Numbered from the stretch's first letter, positions 1 through 12,967 are shown. The stretch is DNA of 64,000 nt from Gordionus sp. m RMFG-2023 (GCF_954871325.1 NC_088775.1:73571561-73635560), one strand, 5' to 3'. Notes: generated from the letters alone by a model not told the origin. Numbers and translations: made by a program.

Positions 1-203
1 AAATAGATTCGCTATTAATTGAATTATTAAATTATTGTGAAATATATTTTTATTTGTACTAAAAGTTGATATTTGGATTGAATTATTGTGAATAAACTGA
101 TATACCAGAAATAATGAATAAATATAAATATTCATAGTGAAATTGTATAAATCTTAATAGTGAAAATTAAGTTAATTGAGTAATAAAATAAGTAATATTT
201 TAA
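1..203 (+). repeat. 5' LTR remainder of gypsy-1
   Basis: The window starts inside this LTR. Its right boundary is placed at 203 because the inverted LTR copy at 7414-7836 stops matching there and a TGG typical of a primer-binding site follows at 204. Judged from the inverted copy, the full LTR was about 420 bp. Confidence 0.65.
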
Positions 204-3200
204 TGGTACCGAACGACCAGGATTTGTGAACACTTATTAGGGAAAAAATAAGTTAGAGAAAAATATAAAATTAAGATATTTAGAGGAAAAAATAAAACAA
301 AAGAGTGTTTTATTAAAATAAATTTCAGACGTTATTAATCAAGAAAAAGATTTTCGAGGACCGGGTTTCTAAATAATAGTGGATTCCGGATATTTAAAGG
401 TAAGAAATTTTGTTTTTATTTGATTTTAATTTACACAACGCAATAATTTTAAAATTTAATTTTTTTAGAGTTTTAAAAATTTTTTTTATTTTTAATATAA
501 ATTTATGAAATCATGGGTTATTCTTTTATTACTGGGCATAGGAAGCCTAATTTTGATAAAATGTCGAGTTATAAGGATCATTTTAATAAAATTTTTAATT
601 CAAACTTTAATAAAGTGGATGTGACCAATAATGTCATTACTGCAGTAATTTTTTTTGTGTTTTATGTAATCTTAATTATAATGAAACAAGGAATAAGGAA
701 AATAAAAAGGATATCTCTTAAAAATAGAGAAAATGATATAAAAAATACAAATGCCGAAAATTTAATTCCTAAAGTTTTGGTGAAATCTCCAGATATTTCT
801 GAAGATATCAAAAATAGTTTACATTTAATTTTGTTAGAATTGAAAAATTTAAATGGTAAAAAAAATGTTATACTGGAAGAAAAATCCGAGAAAATATTAG
901 ATACGGGTGAAGTATTTAATTTTCCTCAAAATATTGACATATCGGAGGATATAAATAAAAAATTCAATTCAATTGTGATAGAATTTAAAAAGCAAATTTC
1001 TGAGGTTTTAATCGAGAAACCAGTAGAAATTTTGAAAAATAATAATACAAATAATACCAATAATACTTTGAGACAAAGTACAGAGGAATCTCTAATTTTA
1101 CGTGAAATTAGAGAAATGAGAGAAAATATGAAAAATTTGTCCAGAGATGTTTCCAAATTAAAAATTAAAAATAATAATATATTTGAAAGTTGTGAAATCT
1201 GTGGAAGAAAAGGACATGTTGGTAAAAATTGCTATGCAAGAGACCGAAAAACTAATGATAATGTCACTGTTAAAACAAGGGAAAAAAATGACATGGTGTG
1301 TTATCGATGTGGTTTTGTGGGACCTATAAAACGAAATTGCATGGTGAAAGAAGCCAATTTCAAAAGTGGATTTCTTCAACGAACATCGGTAGTGATAAAT
1401 TCAGTAGTTCGAAGTATACAAAATCCTCCGATTATAAATGTGGCTAAAACTAAAACTTACAATACAGACCATGATAGAATGTGTTTCAAATGTGAAGAAA
1501 TGGACATTGCCATACATTGTATCCAAAGTGTGAGTGGGTCACAGTGACTATATGATTTGAAAGAGAATCATATAAAAATAGAAAAATCATATTTAGAGAA
1601 TAATAAATATTTTGATATATATAGTTTTATTAAAAATTTGGTGGTTATATATAATAAAATAGATAATCATCATGGGGATGATGATTATACATTGAAATTT
1701 AACTCGAATAAAAAGAGTTGTAATGTAGGAAATTTTTATTGTCATTTTGATGAAATAAAAAAATATAAATTAACCAATAATCTGAATAAAAAGGATTATT
1801 GTAATCAAACAAGTGAGAAATATCCAGGAGAGATTTTTAATAAAAACATAAATGAGATTCAGAGACCTTTAAATTCTGAGATGAATTTAGGTATGAATGT
1901 TAATTATAGTGGAAATTCGATTATAATAAATACTATTCAGCCAATGAAAGTAATTGAAAAGTTAAGTGATGAGGGAACAATTGAACAAGGTTCATGTCCT
2001 CATATAAATTTGAAAATTGATGGACATATTGAAATGTTATTTGATACTGGAGCAAGTATATCAATAATGTCTAATGAAAATTTTTATAAATATTGGCCAA
2101 ATGGTATTGTCGAGAGACAAAATATGTGTATAAAACAATTTGATGGATCTGAAATCCAAGTTTTGGGTAAAACTAAGTGGATGTTCTTTTCCATGGTACT
2201 CGCATTATTTTAGATTTATGGATAGTAAAAAAAATGTTGAGACAATTATGGGTTGGGATTGGATTAGCAAACTTGGACCTGGAAATAATTATTGGGATTT
2301 ATTTATAATTGATAACGAATTGGCTAGAGATAATGCCGAAAGAAAAATAATGACTAATGAAGTCAGGGAAAAGCTTAAAGAAAAGGAAATGAATAAATTA
2401 ATGAGTGAAGTGAAAGAATCTATAGTTAATAATAATATTTGTGAATATCCCGCTAAATTAATAATAGATTCAAATCAATATAAAATCAATAGTGAAGTTG
2501 ATAATGATAAAAAAATTAATAATGAAATTAATGAATTAAATAGAGTTGAAAACGCTATACCTATTTTAGTTATATTATATAATTTTTGAAGACACTTTGG
2601 GATGTCTAAATGATTATCAAGTGGATTTAAAATTAAAAGAGGGATTTTCACCTATTTTCTTAGCATGTCGTAGAGTTCCTTTTGAGTGGAAAAAGGAAAT
2701 CAACGAAGAATTAGAATGATGGTATTATTATTCCTGTGGAATATAGTGAATGGGCTACACCATTAGTACATGTTAAAAAATCTAATGGAAAACTTAGATT
2801 ATGTGCAGATTTTCGAGTAACACTTAACAAATGGGTTGTGGAAGTGAAATATCCATTACCTCGAATTGAAGAAATTTTGGCAAATTTAAAGGGAGCCAAA
2901 TATTTTTCAAAAGTTAACTTTTCATCAGCATATTTACAATTGCCTTTGAAAGAAGAAATTCGTAAATTGTTGACAATAACAACGCCTAAAGGATTATTTG
3001 CGTTTTGTAGATTACCTTTTGGGTTAAGTGTATCTGCACCGATTTTTCAGAGAACGATGGCATCAGTTTTTCAGGGTTTGGAAGGTGTATTTTATTATAT
3101 GGATGATGTGTTGATAACTGGAGTGACGCCAGAACAGCATAATCAACGTCTTGAAGAGGTTTTCAAGAGAATTCAAGATAAAGATTTAAAAGCTAGTAAA

Positions 3201-3633
3201 GAGAAAAGCATTCTTGGTGTCACTGAATTAGTATATTTGGGTCATCAAATTAATGGAATTGAAGTGAAACCACTTGATAAAAATTTAAAAAATATTTTAA
3301 ACAAAAACAGCCTAGTAATAAAGCTGAAGTACAATCTTTTATGGGCATGATAAATTATTATCATAGATTTGTGGATAATTTTGAAAAATAGCAGCTCCAT
3401 TATATGACTTATTAAAATAGGTGTTAATTTTGAGTGGAAAATTGAACAAAGAAGTGCTTTTGAAAATTTAAAGAGAAATATTGGTGAGGAAGCAATTTTA
3501 GTGTGTTTTAACAATAATTTGGAGATAATTCTTGCTGTTAATGCATCAAATAAAGGTGTCGGAGGCGCATTATTACATGTCATTGATGGTTTAGAGAGAC
3601 CAATTTTTTTTTTCACGAATATTTCATGAAGTG

Positions 3634-4003
3634 TGTTGTGTTTTGTACTTTTACAATTACGCATATATATAATTTAGATACGAGATGTCAGTTAACTTCT
3701 ACATTATATGTAGTCATACACACATATATATATATTTATATATAAGAGATGTCAGTTATTTTCAACGTTATTTGTATTCATACATATATTTATAATATTA
3801 TATATGAAATGTTTATACATATATTGCTCGTGGAGTAATGATTAATTATCATTGTCTTGGATTTTCTTTTGTTTTGTATTCGGTAAAATCATCTGGTAAT
3901 ATTCAGAAAATAAAGTAGTGCAAATCAAATATTCTTTTCCGGAAGGTTTGAAAGTAAGTAAGATAAGGAGGTGGAGAGGTAAGGGAATGTTGTTTTTTTT
4001 ACA
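3634..4003. repeat. Left LTR of the nested non-coding LTR element
   Basis: It begins TGTTGTGTTTTG and ends TTTTACA, preceded by the AAGTG target duplication. It differs from the right LTR mainly in the length of a TA-rich microsatellite and a handful of single bases. Confidence 0.88.
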
Positions 4004-5935
4004 GTTGTTGACCGTGAACCAGGATCCGAGGGTATGGGTTAGTATTGGGTAAACAGGTAAATAAATAATATTTTGATATCTTAATATTTTATGTTTAATC
4101 ATATATACGCAATGTACTATGGATTTTATGGAAGAAAAATGGTATGTTAATTGTGGAAGTATAAGAGTATACGGGCCAAAGTGTTGTGAGGTTTATGTAT
4201 TTTCATTTTTGAATGAGTATTTAAATAATTTTAATTCATACATTATAGGGGAGATTAAGTGTTAAGTAAGTAATAATAAGATTGAAAGTATGTAAGGGTC
4301 ACTAGGTGGCAGGATTGCATTTAATTAAAATAAGTTACACCAACATAAGACCTGGGGGGGGGGGGTAACAGATATTGTTATCTCGTGTCAGCTAACTCTT
4401 TATTGTGTCAGTTTTTGTGTCAGCTACCATTAGGTATGGTCAAATATCTATTACCTGACAATTTGGTGTCAGGTATTTTGGGAATAGGTTTTATTGGTGA
4501 TTATTTTAAGCCTTAAGACTCTTTGAATGGAGGTAAAGGTCTTCCGTCAGAGGAAAATTCAGGACCTAATAGGACAGAAAATATTACTTAATATTTGAAT
4601 TTTGGGGATTTTAATTAGCAGGAATAAATTTGGGTCTTGCAATGTAAATAAAGAAAAATAATATACATATATATATCTATACATAAATAATTACTTTTAT
4701 ATGGGTGATTTTTGTTTAAAAAAGAAGCAAATGTTGTTACATAAATTGGTAGAGTCAGAGTTTTTGTAACAATATGTTTTGGATGATTATTGGAAATTTA
4801 ATGTGAGGAAATAATTTGTAAATGGTGTACAAATTATGTGAAAAAAAAAATAGGTTTCAGTTGGATACTGGACATGTTTTTTTTTAAATTTTATTTTATA
4901 AAATATACTTTCATAGTTTTATAACACATCACATTTTATTATATATATTCAATATATCAATAAGAGATTTTTGTTTGGTCTCACATTTGTTTAAATATAC
5001 AATGGGTAAATGTGAGAAGGGATCCATTTACAGGTTGCATTGTTTTTGAACATTATTGGTGATGATATTAGCATGATTAATAGATTTTTTTTTATATTTT
5101 ATTTTCAGAATAAATATGTAACAATTTTTGATACTTATTTTATTTGTTTCAAAATTTAAATTTTAGATTGTAATAAATATTTTCATTATGTTTATGTCAG
5201 ACAATCATATATTTTTATATTTCCACCAATGTTAATAATTGAGTGAAATATTTTGCACTTTATTTTTAAAATCCAAGAGTTTATTGAGATAAACCATCAC
5301 ATTAATAACATATATATTAATCTTCAATGAAATGATATGTTGATATTGTTGTTTTCCTTGCATTATTCAAAAATATTTTTGTAAGTTGGGTAAGAATTAT
5401 TCTGAGCCCATTTTGATATGTAGCTTTTTAATTCTTGTATTACCATATTCCTGTGGTATCCTAATTGGGGTTAAAATTTATTAAGTAACAATAACATATT
5501 TGTAGATCTGTTATTGTTTGTACAATGAAATTTATTGTATCATACATTTTTTTTTTGAAATTTCAGTGGTACGTTCAAATAAAATATTACCATTCATATA
5601 TTTTTTTGAAAAGATTCAATGTTTTGATTGTTATTTTGAGAAAGTAATATATATAATATATGTCTCATTTGACCCCTGATGTGTTGGAGGATACAGATAG
5701 TGGAAGTGTGGCAGCAATAATGATCAAGAGCTATGACTCAGACGAAAATTATTATCAAGAGCTATGACTCGAACGTAATGATGGAACAATGTGAGGATGA
5801 TCAAATAAAGGATGAGAGATGAAGCAAAGGGGCAAAATTACATGAAAATGAATCGAACGTATACAATAAATTTTAAAAAAAATAATAATAATACTTTTGG
5901 GATAATGTAACACCGGGTTTTTTGAAGGGCGGGCA

Positions 5936-6299
5936 TGTTGTGTTTTGTACTTTTACAATTACGCATATATATAATTTTAGATACGAGATGTCAGTTAACT
6001 TCTACATTATATGTAGTCATACATATATATATTTATATATAGGAGATACCAGTTATTTTCAACGTTATTTGTATTCATACATATATTTATAATATTATAT
6101 ATGAAATGTTTATACATATATTGCTCGTGGAGCAATTATTAATTATCATTGTCTTGGATTTTCTTTTGTTTTGTATTCGGTAAAATCATCTGGTAATATT
6201 CAGAAAATAAAGTAGTGCAAATCAAATATTCTTTTCCGGAAGGTTTGAAAGTAAGTAAGATAAGGAGGTGGAGAGGTAAGGGAATGTTGTTTTTTTACA
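5936..6299. repeat. Right LTR of the nested non-coding LTR element
   Basis: It is the second copy of the 3634-4003 repeat, preceded by a purine-rich tract and followed by the second AAGTG duplication. An open frame that seems to begin inside it at 6215 is only the gypsy-1 RNase H frame running backwards into the LTR. Confidence 0.88.
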
Positions 6300-7250
6300 A
6301 AGTGGAAACTAGATATTCTGTTATAGAACAGGAGGCTTTAGCGATTATTTTTGGGTTGACCAAATGTCGCGAGTATTTAATCGGGAAAAGATTTGTGATT
6401 TATACAGATCACAAGCCATTAATTCAGTTGTTCAAGAAAGATAACAAAGAATTAATGATATCCCCGAGATTACAACGGTGGTTGTTACTTGTGGGAAGTT
6501 TTAACGTAGATATAAAATATCGGCGAGGTAGAGAAAATCATTTGCCAGATATATTATCGAGATTAGGGGCAGGTTGTGCTACTCCTGAAATAATTGATAA
6601 CATGATTATTGATAGAGAAGATGCATTAGTGCGTACTCTATCATATATGTTAAAGGGAGGTCCTACAACTTGGGAAGATCTCAAATCATATACTTTAAAA
6701 GATAAAGTATTGAGACAAATAAAATTATTTTTAACGGGAAAAAAACCATGGAAAAATAATTATAAAATTTATCAAAAATTCGAAAAAGAATTATCCGTGG
6801 TGGATGATTGTTTAATGAGAGGAAATAGGGCAGTAATTCCTTTGAAAATACGTGCTAAAATAATTAATATGTTACATGCAGGGCACCAGGGTCAAGTTAA
6901 AATGAAATCTCGGGCTCGTGAATATGTGTGGTGGCCTGGGATGGGTAATGATATAGAAAAAATTATAAAGTAATGTGTTCCATGTAATACTTGTGCCGTT
7001 ATGCCCCGTAAAGAGGGACAAATGTGGCCCAAATCAAAGAAATCATGGGATCGTCTCCATATTGATTTTTTTTTGAATTGGATAAATAATTATATTTTTT
7101 GGTTGTGGATTCATATTCCAGATTGATTGAATTTGAAGAGGTTCAAAGGTTAACAACTAAAGTTGTTATTAAATTATTACAAAAATTGTGGGCTAAATTC
7201 GGGATTCCTAAAATAATTGTATCGGATGGAGGTCCAGCTTTTATAAAGAC

Positions 7251-7372
7251 TAAAGAAACCCAGTCGAAGGCCGGGGGAAAGCGGGTCGAAGGCCCGCCCA
7301 AAAGGGGTCTGGGGGCGAAGCCCCCAGTAATTTTTTAATCCCCCCCCCTTATGAAAATTCTGGCTACGCCTA
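7251..7372. mobile_element. hAT-type terminal fragment (GGCTACGCC end)
   Basis: A GC-richer block with paired GAAGCCCCC and GGGGGC motifs, a C-tract, and an end reading GGCTACGCCTATG. The same layout recurs at 19672-19739, which ends GGCTACGCCACTG, the reverse complement of CAGTGGCGTAGCC, a hAT-like terminal repeat. It interrupts the gypsy-1 integrase region. Only one end is present. Confidence 0.6.
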
Positions 7373-7836
7373 TGTTTGGATTGAATTATTGTGAATAAAC
7401 TGATATACCAGGAATAAAATATTACACATTTTATTACTCAATTAACTTAATTTTCATTATTAGATTTATATAATTTCACTGAATATATTTATATTTATTT
7501 ATAATTTCTGGTATATCAGTTTATTCACAATAATTCAATCCAAATATCAACTTTTAGTACAAATAAAATATATTTCAGAATAATTTAATAATTCAATTAA
7601 TGGCGAATCAATTTTTTTCTTTTTTTAATTATATCACTCCGCGATTAAAATCAACAAAAAATAATAACTCTGTTTTTTTAATCAATATCTATAATTTTTC
7701 TAAATATAAAATTATTCAACTGATTGACATTTATCAATCATTTAAAAATAATATCTTAAATATATATAAAATATACGAAATATATATGAAATATATATGA
7801 AATATATATGAAATATATATGAAATATACCTCGTAT
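7373..7836 (-). repeat. Inverted gypsy-1 LTR copy plus short direct LTR scrap
   Basis: Positions 7373-7412 repeat a piece of the 5' LTR (about 74-112) in direct orientation. From about 7414 the sequence is the reverse complement of 1-203 and continues beyond it to about 7836. The two orientations form a palindrome (7377-7409 against 7512-7543). A small tandem array of an 11-12-bp unit, ATATATATGAA, lies at about 7775-7825. The right edge meets hAT coding sequence. It is an LTR remnant and codes for nothing. Confidence 0.75.
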
Positions 7837-8483
7837 ATATTAGCAACTCTTCCCATTAGTAAACTAATGAGAGAACATTCTCTTTTTTAAGAAGAATAAC
7901 AGAGCCCTGCAGAAGTACCATTTGCAGGGCATGGCCGGGATTTTTTTAAGATTTTTTACGGCTCTGCCTGGGTTTTTTTAAAAAAAATTTCAGGCCCAGC
8001 CCAGATTTTTTTAAAATAAATTATATTTATTTCGGATTATTATAGCTAATAATAACGATTTCGAATATAGGCTGTTTTAAAATATAGAGCCCGGCTTGGG
8101 TGTTTTTTAAAAAAATTTAGGCTCGGCCTTATATATAAATTTTAAAGGCTCAAAAAATTCAAATTTCTATTTAGGGTCATTTAAGTGATTCTTATAGTGG
8201 CTATATTCACTTTATATTTTATAATTCACATTTGTTTTATAGTTTTTCATATACCGCCCGCCAGTTATATCCGTTTATTATTTTTTAATTCTCATTATTT
8301 TATAGTTTTTTATATGCCGGTTTATACATAAAAATTTTTATAATTCACATTAATTTAAAATTGTGTATTAGAAATAGTTATTAGATAATAAATTTATGCT
8401 TGATATTTAAAAAAAACAATAATATTTCTTAAAAAATTTTATTATCCCCCCACCCCCAGACTAAATTCCTGCGTAGGCGCCTG
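7833..8483 (+). mobile_element. hAT remnant, copy A (transposase C-terminus and right end)
   Basis: The left part translates, with one frame change, as LATLPIS followed by TNERTFSFLRRI, the conserved core of the hAT C-terminal dimerisation domain. At 7900 this is cut by a GC-rich MITE remnant. From 8144 the sequence matches the 3' region of hAT copy B (19106-19319) through to a C-tract and the terminal motif CCTGCGTAGGCGCCTG at 8483, the reverse complement of a hAT-like end. The left end and most of the transposase are missing, so it is a dead deletion copy. Confidence 0.7.
7900..8141. mobile_element. GC-rich hAT-type MITE remnant (CAGAGNCCTGCA family)
   Basis: It starts CAGAGCCCTGCAG and carries repeated GGCCCGGCC-type islands separated by A- and T-runs. 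The same family is at 12968-13342, 30716-30924 and 36595-36976. It sits at exactly the same base of the hAT coding sequence as the 12968 copy. The right terminal repeat is not visible here. Confidence 0.6.
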
Positions 8484-9590
8484 GGCAAAATTGTCTGAAA
8501 TTTATAGTCTCTCTACATATTGAAATGTCTTTCCGGTCAAATATAATTTTTAGATTCAATAATCGGTATCAGTAAATGGTTTAAAATAAAGAGATTCCCA
8601 ATCGCAATGAATTCCATAATCTCAATACGATACAAACTTTTTAATCTTTTTAAATTTTATATGAATTAGGAATTTATTCCATGTGCTATCTTGAAATTTT
8701 TATGTATATGCAAACTTTGTAATATTTTTTAAAATTTTATATGAATTGGGAAAGTGTTTATATATATACAAACTTTTTAAAATTAATTCTGTTATCATTA
8801 TTATATTATATTTATAATTATAAAATAGATTAATTTTTAAATTATATAATATATTATAAATATAAATCTTTCTATGTAAATTTAATATCAAATTTATGAA
8901 GTAAAATTTAAAATATCAACAGGCATTACTAGCATTAGCATTTTAAATAATTTTAATATGATTTCGATTTTTATGAATCCCTTAAAAAAATCCAATCAAT
9001 AATTTTAATATATTATTTAAAGCCAAAACCCATGTATGTTTAAAATAATATGGTGGATTAATATTATAATAAATAAATTCATAATTTTATCATCTTAAAA
9101 AAATGCAACTTAGCTTTATTATTTCGCAGTGAAATAACCAATCATTTGATCGTTAATAATATTAATATACTCTTTTAAACAAAATATATCCAATACAATA
9201 AATTGGATCATAGAGTACCAATTCACTGTTCTTCAGATATTTAATTTTTTTATATAAATTATTTTATTTTTTGCAAGATATTGGCGGCAATTTAGGTCCT
9301 ATATTTCAAAAGATGAATATAGAGAATACTCAATTTATTTACTCTGTTCAATCTTTATTCAACCGCACTATTGTTTTATATGGAGATAAATCAAATATTA
9401 GAATGTGAACAAGATTTTTATTTTAAATCAGATTACATACAAAAATTAGTGAATAAACCTTCATCTAATTCCCTCAGGAAAACTATATTATAAACAATAC
9501 GAGAATGTTTATTATTTCCTTAATCTTCACCAGTGGATTATGTTTTATCCATATGTAAAATGATTGAAATCGCATAAATTAAATATTGTA
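8484..9590. other. AT-rich stretch without recognisable gene
   Basis: No coding signal stands out on either strand. A short imperfect duplication (AATTTTATATGAATT, near 8655 and 8732) and many A/T runs are present. It is probably decayed transposon or intergenic sequence. Confidence 0.5.
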
Positions 9591-9640
9591 TGTTCCAGCT
9601 ACAAGCAGTTCCAGTGAGCGTGTATTTTATATAGATGGGA
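9591..9640 (+). pseudogene. hAT transposase C-terminal scrap
   Basis: About 15 codons read YVPATSSSSERVF, the diagnostic start of the hAT dimerisation domain of Ac/ZBED-type transposases. Flanking frames are closed, so this is a tiny relic of an otherwise eroded element. Confidence 0.55.
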
Positions 9641-9935
9641 TACCCTAATAATTTTTATAATGATATCTAATATTTTATAAATTTAACTTAATTTAACTTA
9701 ATTTATCATTTTGGTATTAGAAAAGTAAACTTTACTTCAGAAATAATTATTTCAAATATATGATTACAATAAAGTAAGAAAAATTGAAAATAATTTCTGT
9801 AATGAAAAATTCGGCGCGCAACCCGGAAACGGTTGCGTAAAAATGGGTGCATTGCCGATTGCCAATAGAAGTTGAAACGCCCTCGCCGATAATTTTTACA
9901 TCGGAGCATGGGTTTAAGTATGAAAGATCTTATAT

Positions 9936-10560
9936 TAGAGGTTTGCAATGTACGGGTTTTTAGCTTATAAGCCAGCTCACTCAATACCTGCTCACCCTAA
10001 AGAAACATACCCACCCGTCCATTAGTTTAAAATTCCATACCCGCCCATTGGTCTAAAAATTTTATCTACCCGACCTCCCATTATTTATATAAAATTTATC
10101 TACGCCCGCCTACACCTATATAAATTTTAATATTCTCATTCTTTCAATTTTTTAAGTATCTAATAAAAATATGATTCGGTTTCAACGCTACACCCCTTCA
10201 AAAAAGTTTTATAATTTAGTAAATTGCTATTAAGCAAAAAAAAATATTCAATTTATATTAAGGGTTAGGTTTTTGATCAAATAAAATGTTTATGAAAAAA
10301 TTATAAATATAATTAATAAAAATATTAATGTATCCAAATTATCTGTATCAAACATATTCTTCTTTGTTCTAAAAACCTTCCAGCAATACTAAATCCTCGT
10401 TCAGAAGAAGCACTAGTTGGAAATTCCAAATTTTTCTAGATAATCTTAATAGCTTTGAAATCTTTTTATTGTCATTTCCTACCAAAGTTAGATATCCGTT
10501 TGAATATCCTCTTTCTCAAGTGAGATCTTTATATAAAAAGTTAAATCATTAATAATTAAT
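9936..10560 (-). mobile_element. Ac-like hAT remnant (minus strand)
   Basis: On the minus strand, 10330-10445 translates to FPTSASSERGFSIAGRFL and, after a frame change, DTDNLDTLIF, a clear hAT C-terminal domain. To its left, at the expected 3' end of such an element, the sequence near 9936 reads AGAGGTTTGCAATGTACGGG, followed by CCCGCCC-rich blocks typical of one hAT terminal family. A related end lies near 27325. The rest of the transposase is not recognisable; the element is dead. Confidence 0.6.
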
Positions 10561-10772
10561 AAATAAATAAAAATTAATTTAAATTTAAATTAATTGTTCA
10601 TAAATTGTGAACTAAGTAGACTAAAATCTTGCTAAATTAAACAAATCAAACTCATTACTTTAAGATTTAAATATTTTATCATATCATTAGATACCGTGCT
10701 CTCCTCTTTAACAACTTCATCCTATCGTGGCTTATTTTTGATGTGGATGCTATCAATTTCAAAAATATCATT

Positions 10773-11945
10773 CAGTGGCGTAGACAATGGGGGGCAGGGT
10801 TTGAGGTTGAACCCCCCCCCCGCCACCATAATCTCCGAAATTTTTTTAAAAATTTAAATAAAGATTTTTTAGAAAATTTTTTTCTTATTGCGAATAATTT
10901 TATTTAAAAAACAGTTTCTATTTATAAATAAAATAATATTTACTATATCAAAATGAAATATATTTAAAAAAACAAATAATTTCAATTTTAAATGATAACA
11001 TGGTTTAAAAATATATATTAAAAATTATATGTAAATTATTAAATAACAATAAAAAATATATTGTAAAATTTTTCTGGCATAGTTAAATTAAATCAATATA
11101 AATTTAATAATAAAATTTATATTGTTAAACTAATTCGATAGTTTTAAAAATTTTAATTAATTTTTTATAATTTTTAAATAAAGAAAAGATTTAATTTTGT
11201 AAATATAACGAGAAAGTAAAGGTGAATTGCTAATATGTTTGGGATTAAAAATTTTTAACCTATAGTAATTTCTAGATAGTCCAATTGCTTAATAATGCAT
11301 CTACGATTGAGGATTTTTATAAAACAAATATTTTTATTCTCCTTATTGATACATTTTTATTTCAATTAAAGGAAAGATTTATTAGTCATAATTTTATTTT
11401 AAACAGCTTTTATTTTCTTTTGCTGGTTGAGTCTGAATACACTTGAAACACGCGAGGATATTAAGAAAATCTCAAAGTTTTATTCTGATGAATTATCACG
11501 ATCGTATGATAAGTTTCTTTGTGATGTCAAAAATTTAGACAGAAAAGAGTATTCTTTTAGACCAAAAAATGCATTTGCAGGCCCTTTCCATGTGTAATTG
11601 CACTTTAGATTCCCTGCCTAATATCAAAACATTGCCTTTTATTTTAGCGACCTTACCGATTAGCACTAGCACTAATGAAATGTCTTTTTCAACTTTGAAA
11701 AGGTTAAAAACCTATTTAAGAAATAGTACCGGTGAAAGCCTTTTAAATAAAAATTTGATTCTAGATGAATTATCCAAATCTCAGAGAAAAGTAGACATCT
11801 CTTTATAAATTCAAATCATAAAATTGCTATATGATTATAATATATACTTAGTCATAAAATTTTTATACGTAATTATAATGAATTCTAAGTCATAATATTT
11901 ATGTTTTACTATTTTTAATAAAATATTGCATTTACAATAAGAATT
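10773..11945 (+). mobile_element. hAT remnant with left terminal repeat (copy C)
   Basis: It begins CAGTGGCGTAGACAATG, a hAT-type terminal repeat followed by G- and C-runs. About 650 bp inside is a transposase C-terminus (11420-11808). The interior is AT-rich and mostly deleted. The matching right end may be at 19739: the 8 bp outside the two ends are ATATCATT and ATAGCCTT, identical at 6 of 8 positions. That would make this the outer shell of a large nest, but a shorter element ending at 19739 is equally possible. Confidence 0.55.
11420..11808 (+). pseudogene. hAT transposase C-terminal fragment
   Basis: The open frame 11569-11808 contains LATLPISTSTNEMSFSTLKR and ends with LDELSKSQRKVDISL then a stop, the usual end of the hAT C-terminal dimerisation domain in the ZMYM1/52-kDa-repressor-like group. 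Upstream, to about 11420, the same family can be followed in other frames (EDIKKISKFYSDELS). The N-terminal BED finger and the catalytic core are absent. It differs from the hATC ends at 7833 and 18934, so it comes from a separate subfamily. Confidence 0.7.
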
Positions 11946-12100
11946 GGTGATCTGCATCGGGCCTAATTTTTCAAGCCTGCCCCGCCCGAAATAAATTTAA
12001 AAAATTTTGTAGGCCCGGCCCGGCCCGAACTCGAATTATATTTAAAAAGTTTTGTCGGCCATGCCCGAATTTATTTAAATATAGAAATTCATTTTTTAAT
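11946..12100. mobile_element. GC-rich MITE fragment
   Basis: Clustered GGCCCGGCCCGGCCC motifs between A/T runs match the texture of the 12968-13342 MITE. Ends are not defined. Confidence 0.4.
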
Positions 12101-12967
12101 TACTCAAAATAAAATATATATGTTATATGGCGTCTAGTTTTTATAAATAAAATCAAATATTTTTATTTTACATAATATATTTAACATAAAATTGATATAT
12201 CTCTGCCATCAAGCAGTAACAGCTTTTGTTAGAAGAGTCAATTATTTGCTATTACTGAAATATCACAATGGCCTGAAAGAAATATTTCCTCATAAGCAAG
12301 AAAATTATTGGATTCAATGCTTATTCCAAATTTTATTTCTCATTAGAATGTATTATATAATTATACAACTATTTTAAGTATTACTTTTCAAAAACATGAC
12401 ATTGACTTGATTAAGAAGATGAGAATAGCGGAGAACATTTTATCAGAACTCAAGGAAATTAGGGCTAATGTTGATGAAGAATTTCATATTTTATAATTTA
12501 TTGTTGAGTCAAAAGCAGAGATATACGTGTTTAATACTTGTCTCCCTCGACTTGTAGCAAGGCAAGCTCATCGTTAAAACATTAATATAGGATAAGTAGA
12601 AGAGTATATCTTAGATACAGATACATTTATAATCCAAATAAATGAATTTTTAATTCATCATGCAGCACTTACTAATCTGCAAATATTACTTCCACAAAAG
12701 CCTTCCCAACCTTTTTCAGATGGTGATAGGAAAAAAAATTTTTGTTAGATTTTTATTATGAAGATGTTAAAGTATCTTATGATGCCTTACTAGCTGAATA
12801 ACTATGTTTATAAGATTAACTATGGTTGACATAGTCCCAAAAAATGCTATGGATGCTCTGCATTATTTCAAACACATTTTAGATTAAATTCCCAATGTAT
12901 TAAAAGGGTTTATAAACTCTTCTTTAGCAAACTAATGAGAGAACATTCTCTTTTTTAAGAAGAATAA

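Larger units (their letters stand above)
3634..6299. mobile_element. Non-coding LTR retrotransposon inserted in gypsy-1
   Basis: Two near-identical direct repeats (3634-4003, 370 bp; 5936-6299, 364 bp) both start TGTTGTG and end TTACA. They are flanked by an exact 5-bp target duplication, AAGTG, at 3629-3633 and 6300-6304. A purine-rich stretch with a few C bases (GAAGGGCGGGCA) immediately precedes the right repeat, as a polypurine tract would. The roughly 1.93-kb interior has no frame resembling gag or pol, so this looks like a non-autonomous (LARD/TRIM-like) element. It landed in the RNase H region of gypsy-1. I count about five substitutions between the LTRs plus short indels, so it is comparatively young. 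Structurally it looks whole. Confidence 0.88.
1..7250 (+). mobile_element. Ty3/gypsy LTR retrotransposon fossil (gypsy-1)
   Basis: A plus-strand Ty3/gypsy element enters the window inside its 5' LTR. Parts in order: LTR remainder 1-203; a primer-binding-type TGG start at 204; a gag-like frame 513-1547 with zinc-knuckle motifs near its end; an aspartic protease signature (DTGAS) near 2045; reverse transcriptase about 2730-3250 with YMDD; RNase H in two blocks, about 3480-3628 and 6300-6570, because another LTR element is inserted between them; and the start of integrase (zinc-binding region and core) about 6850-7250. The integrase is then replaced by a hAT fragment. The element is a broken, non-functional fossil with several breaks besides the insertion. 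Its 3' LTR is not in place, so LTR age cannot be measured; it is older than its insertion. Confidence 0.9.

Noticed and set aside
9706-9984. Minus-strand 92-aa frame over a GC-richer patch
   Set aside because: The sequence is low-complexity and Arg-rich with no family resemblance, and the region borders a hAT end.
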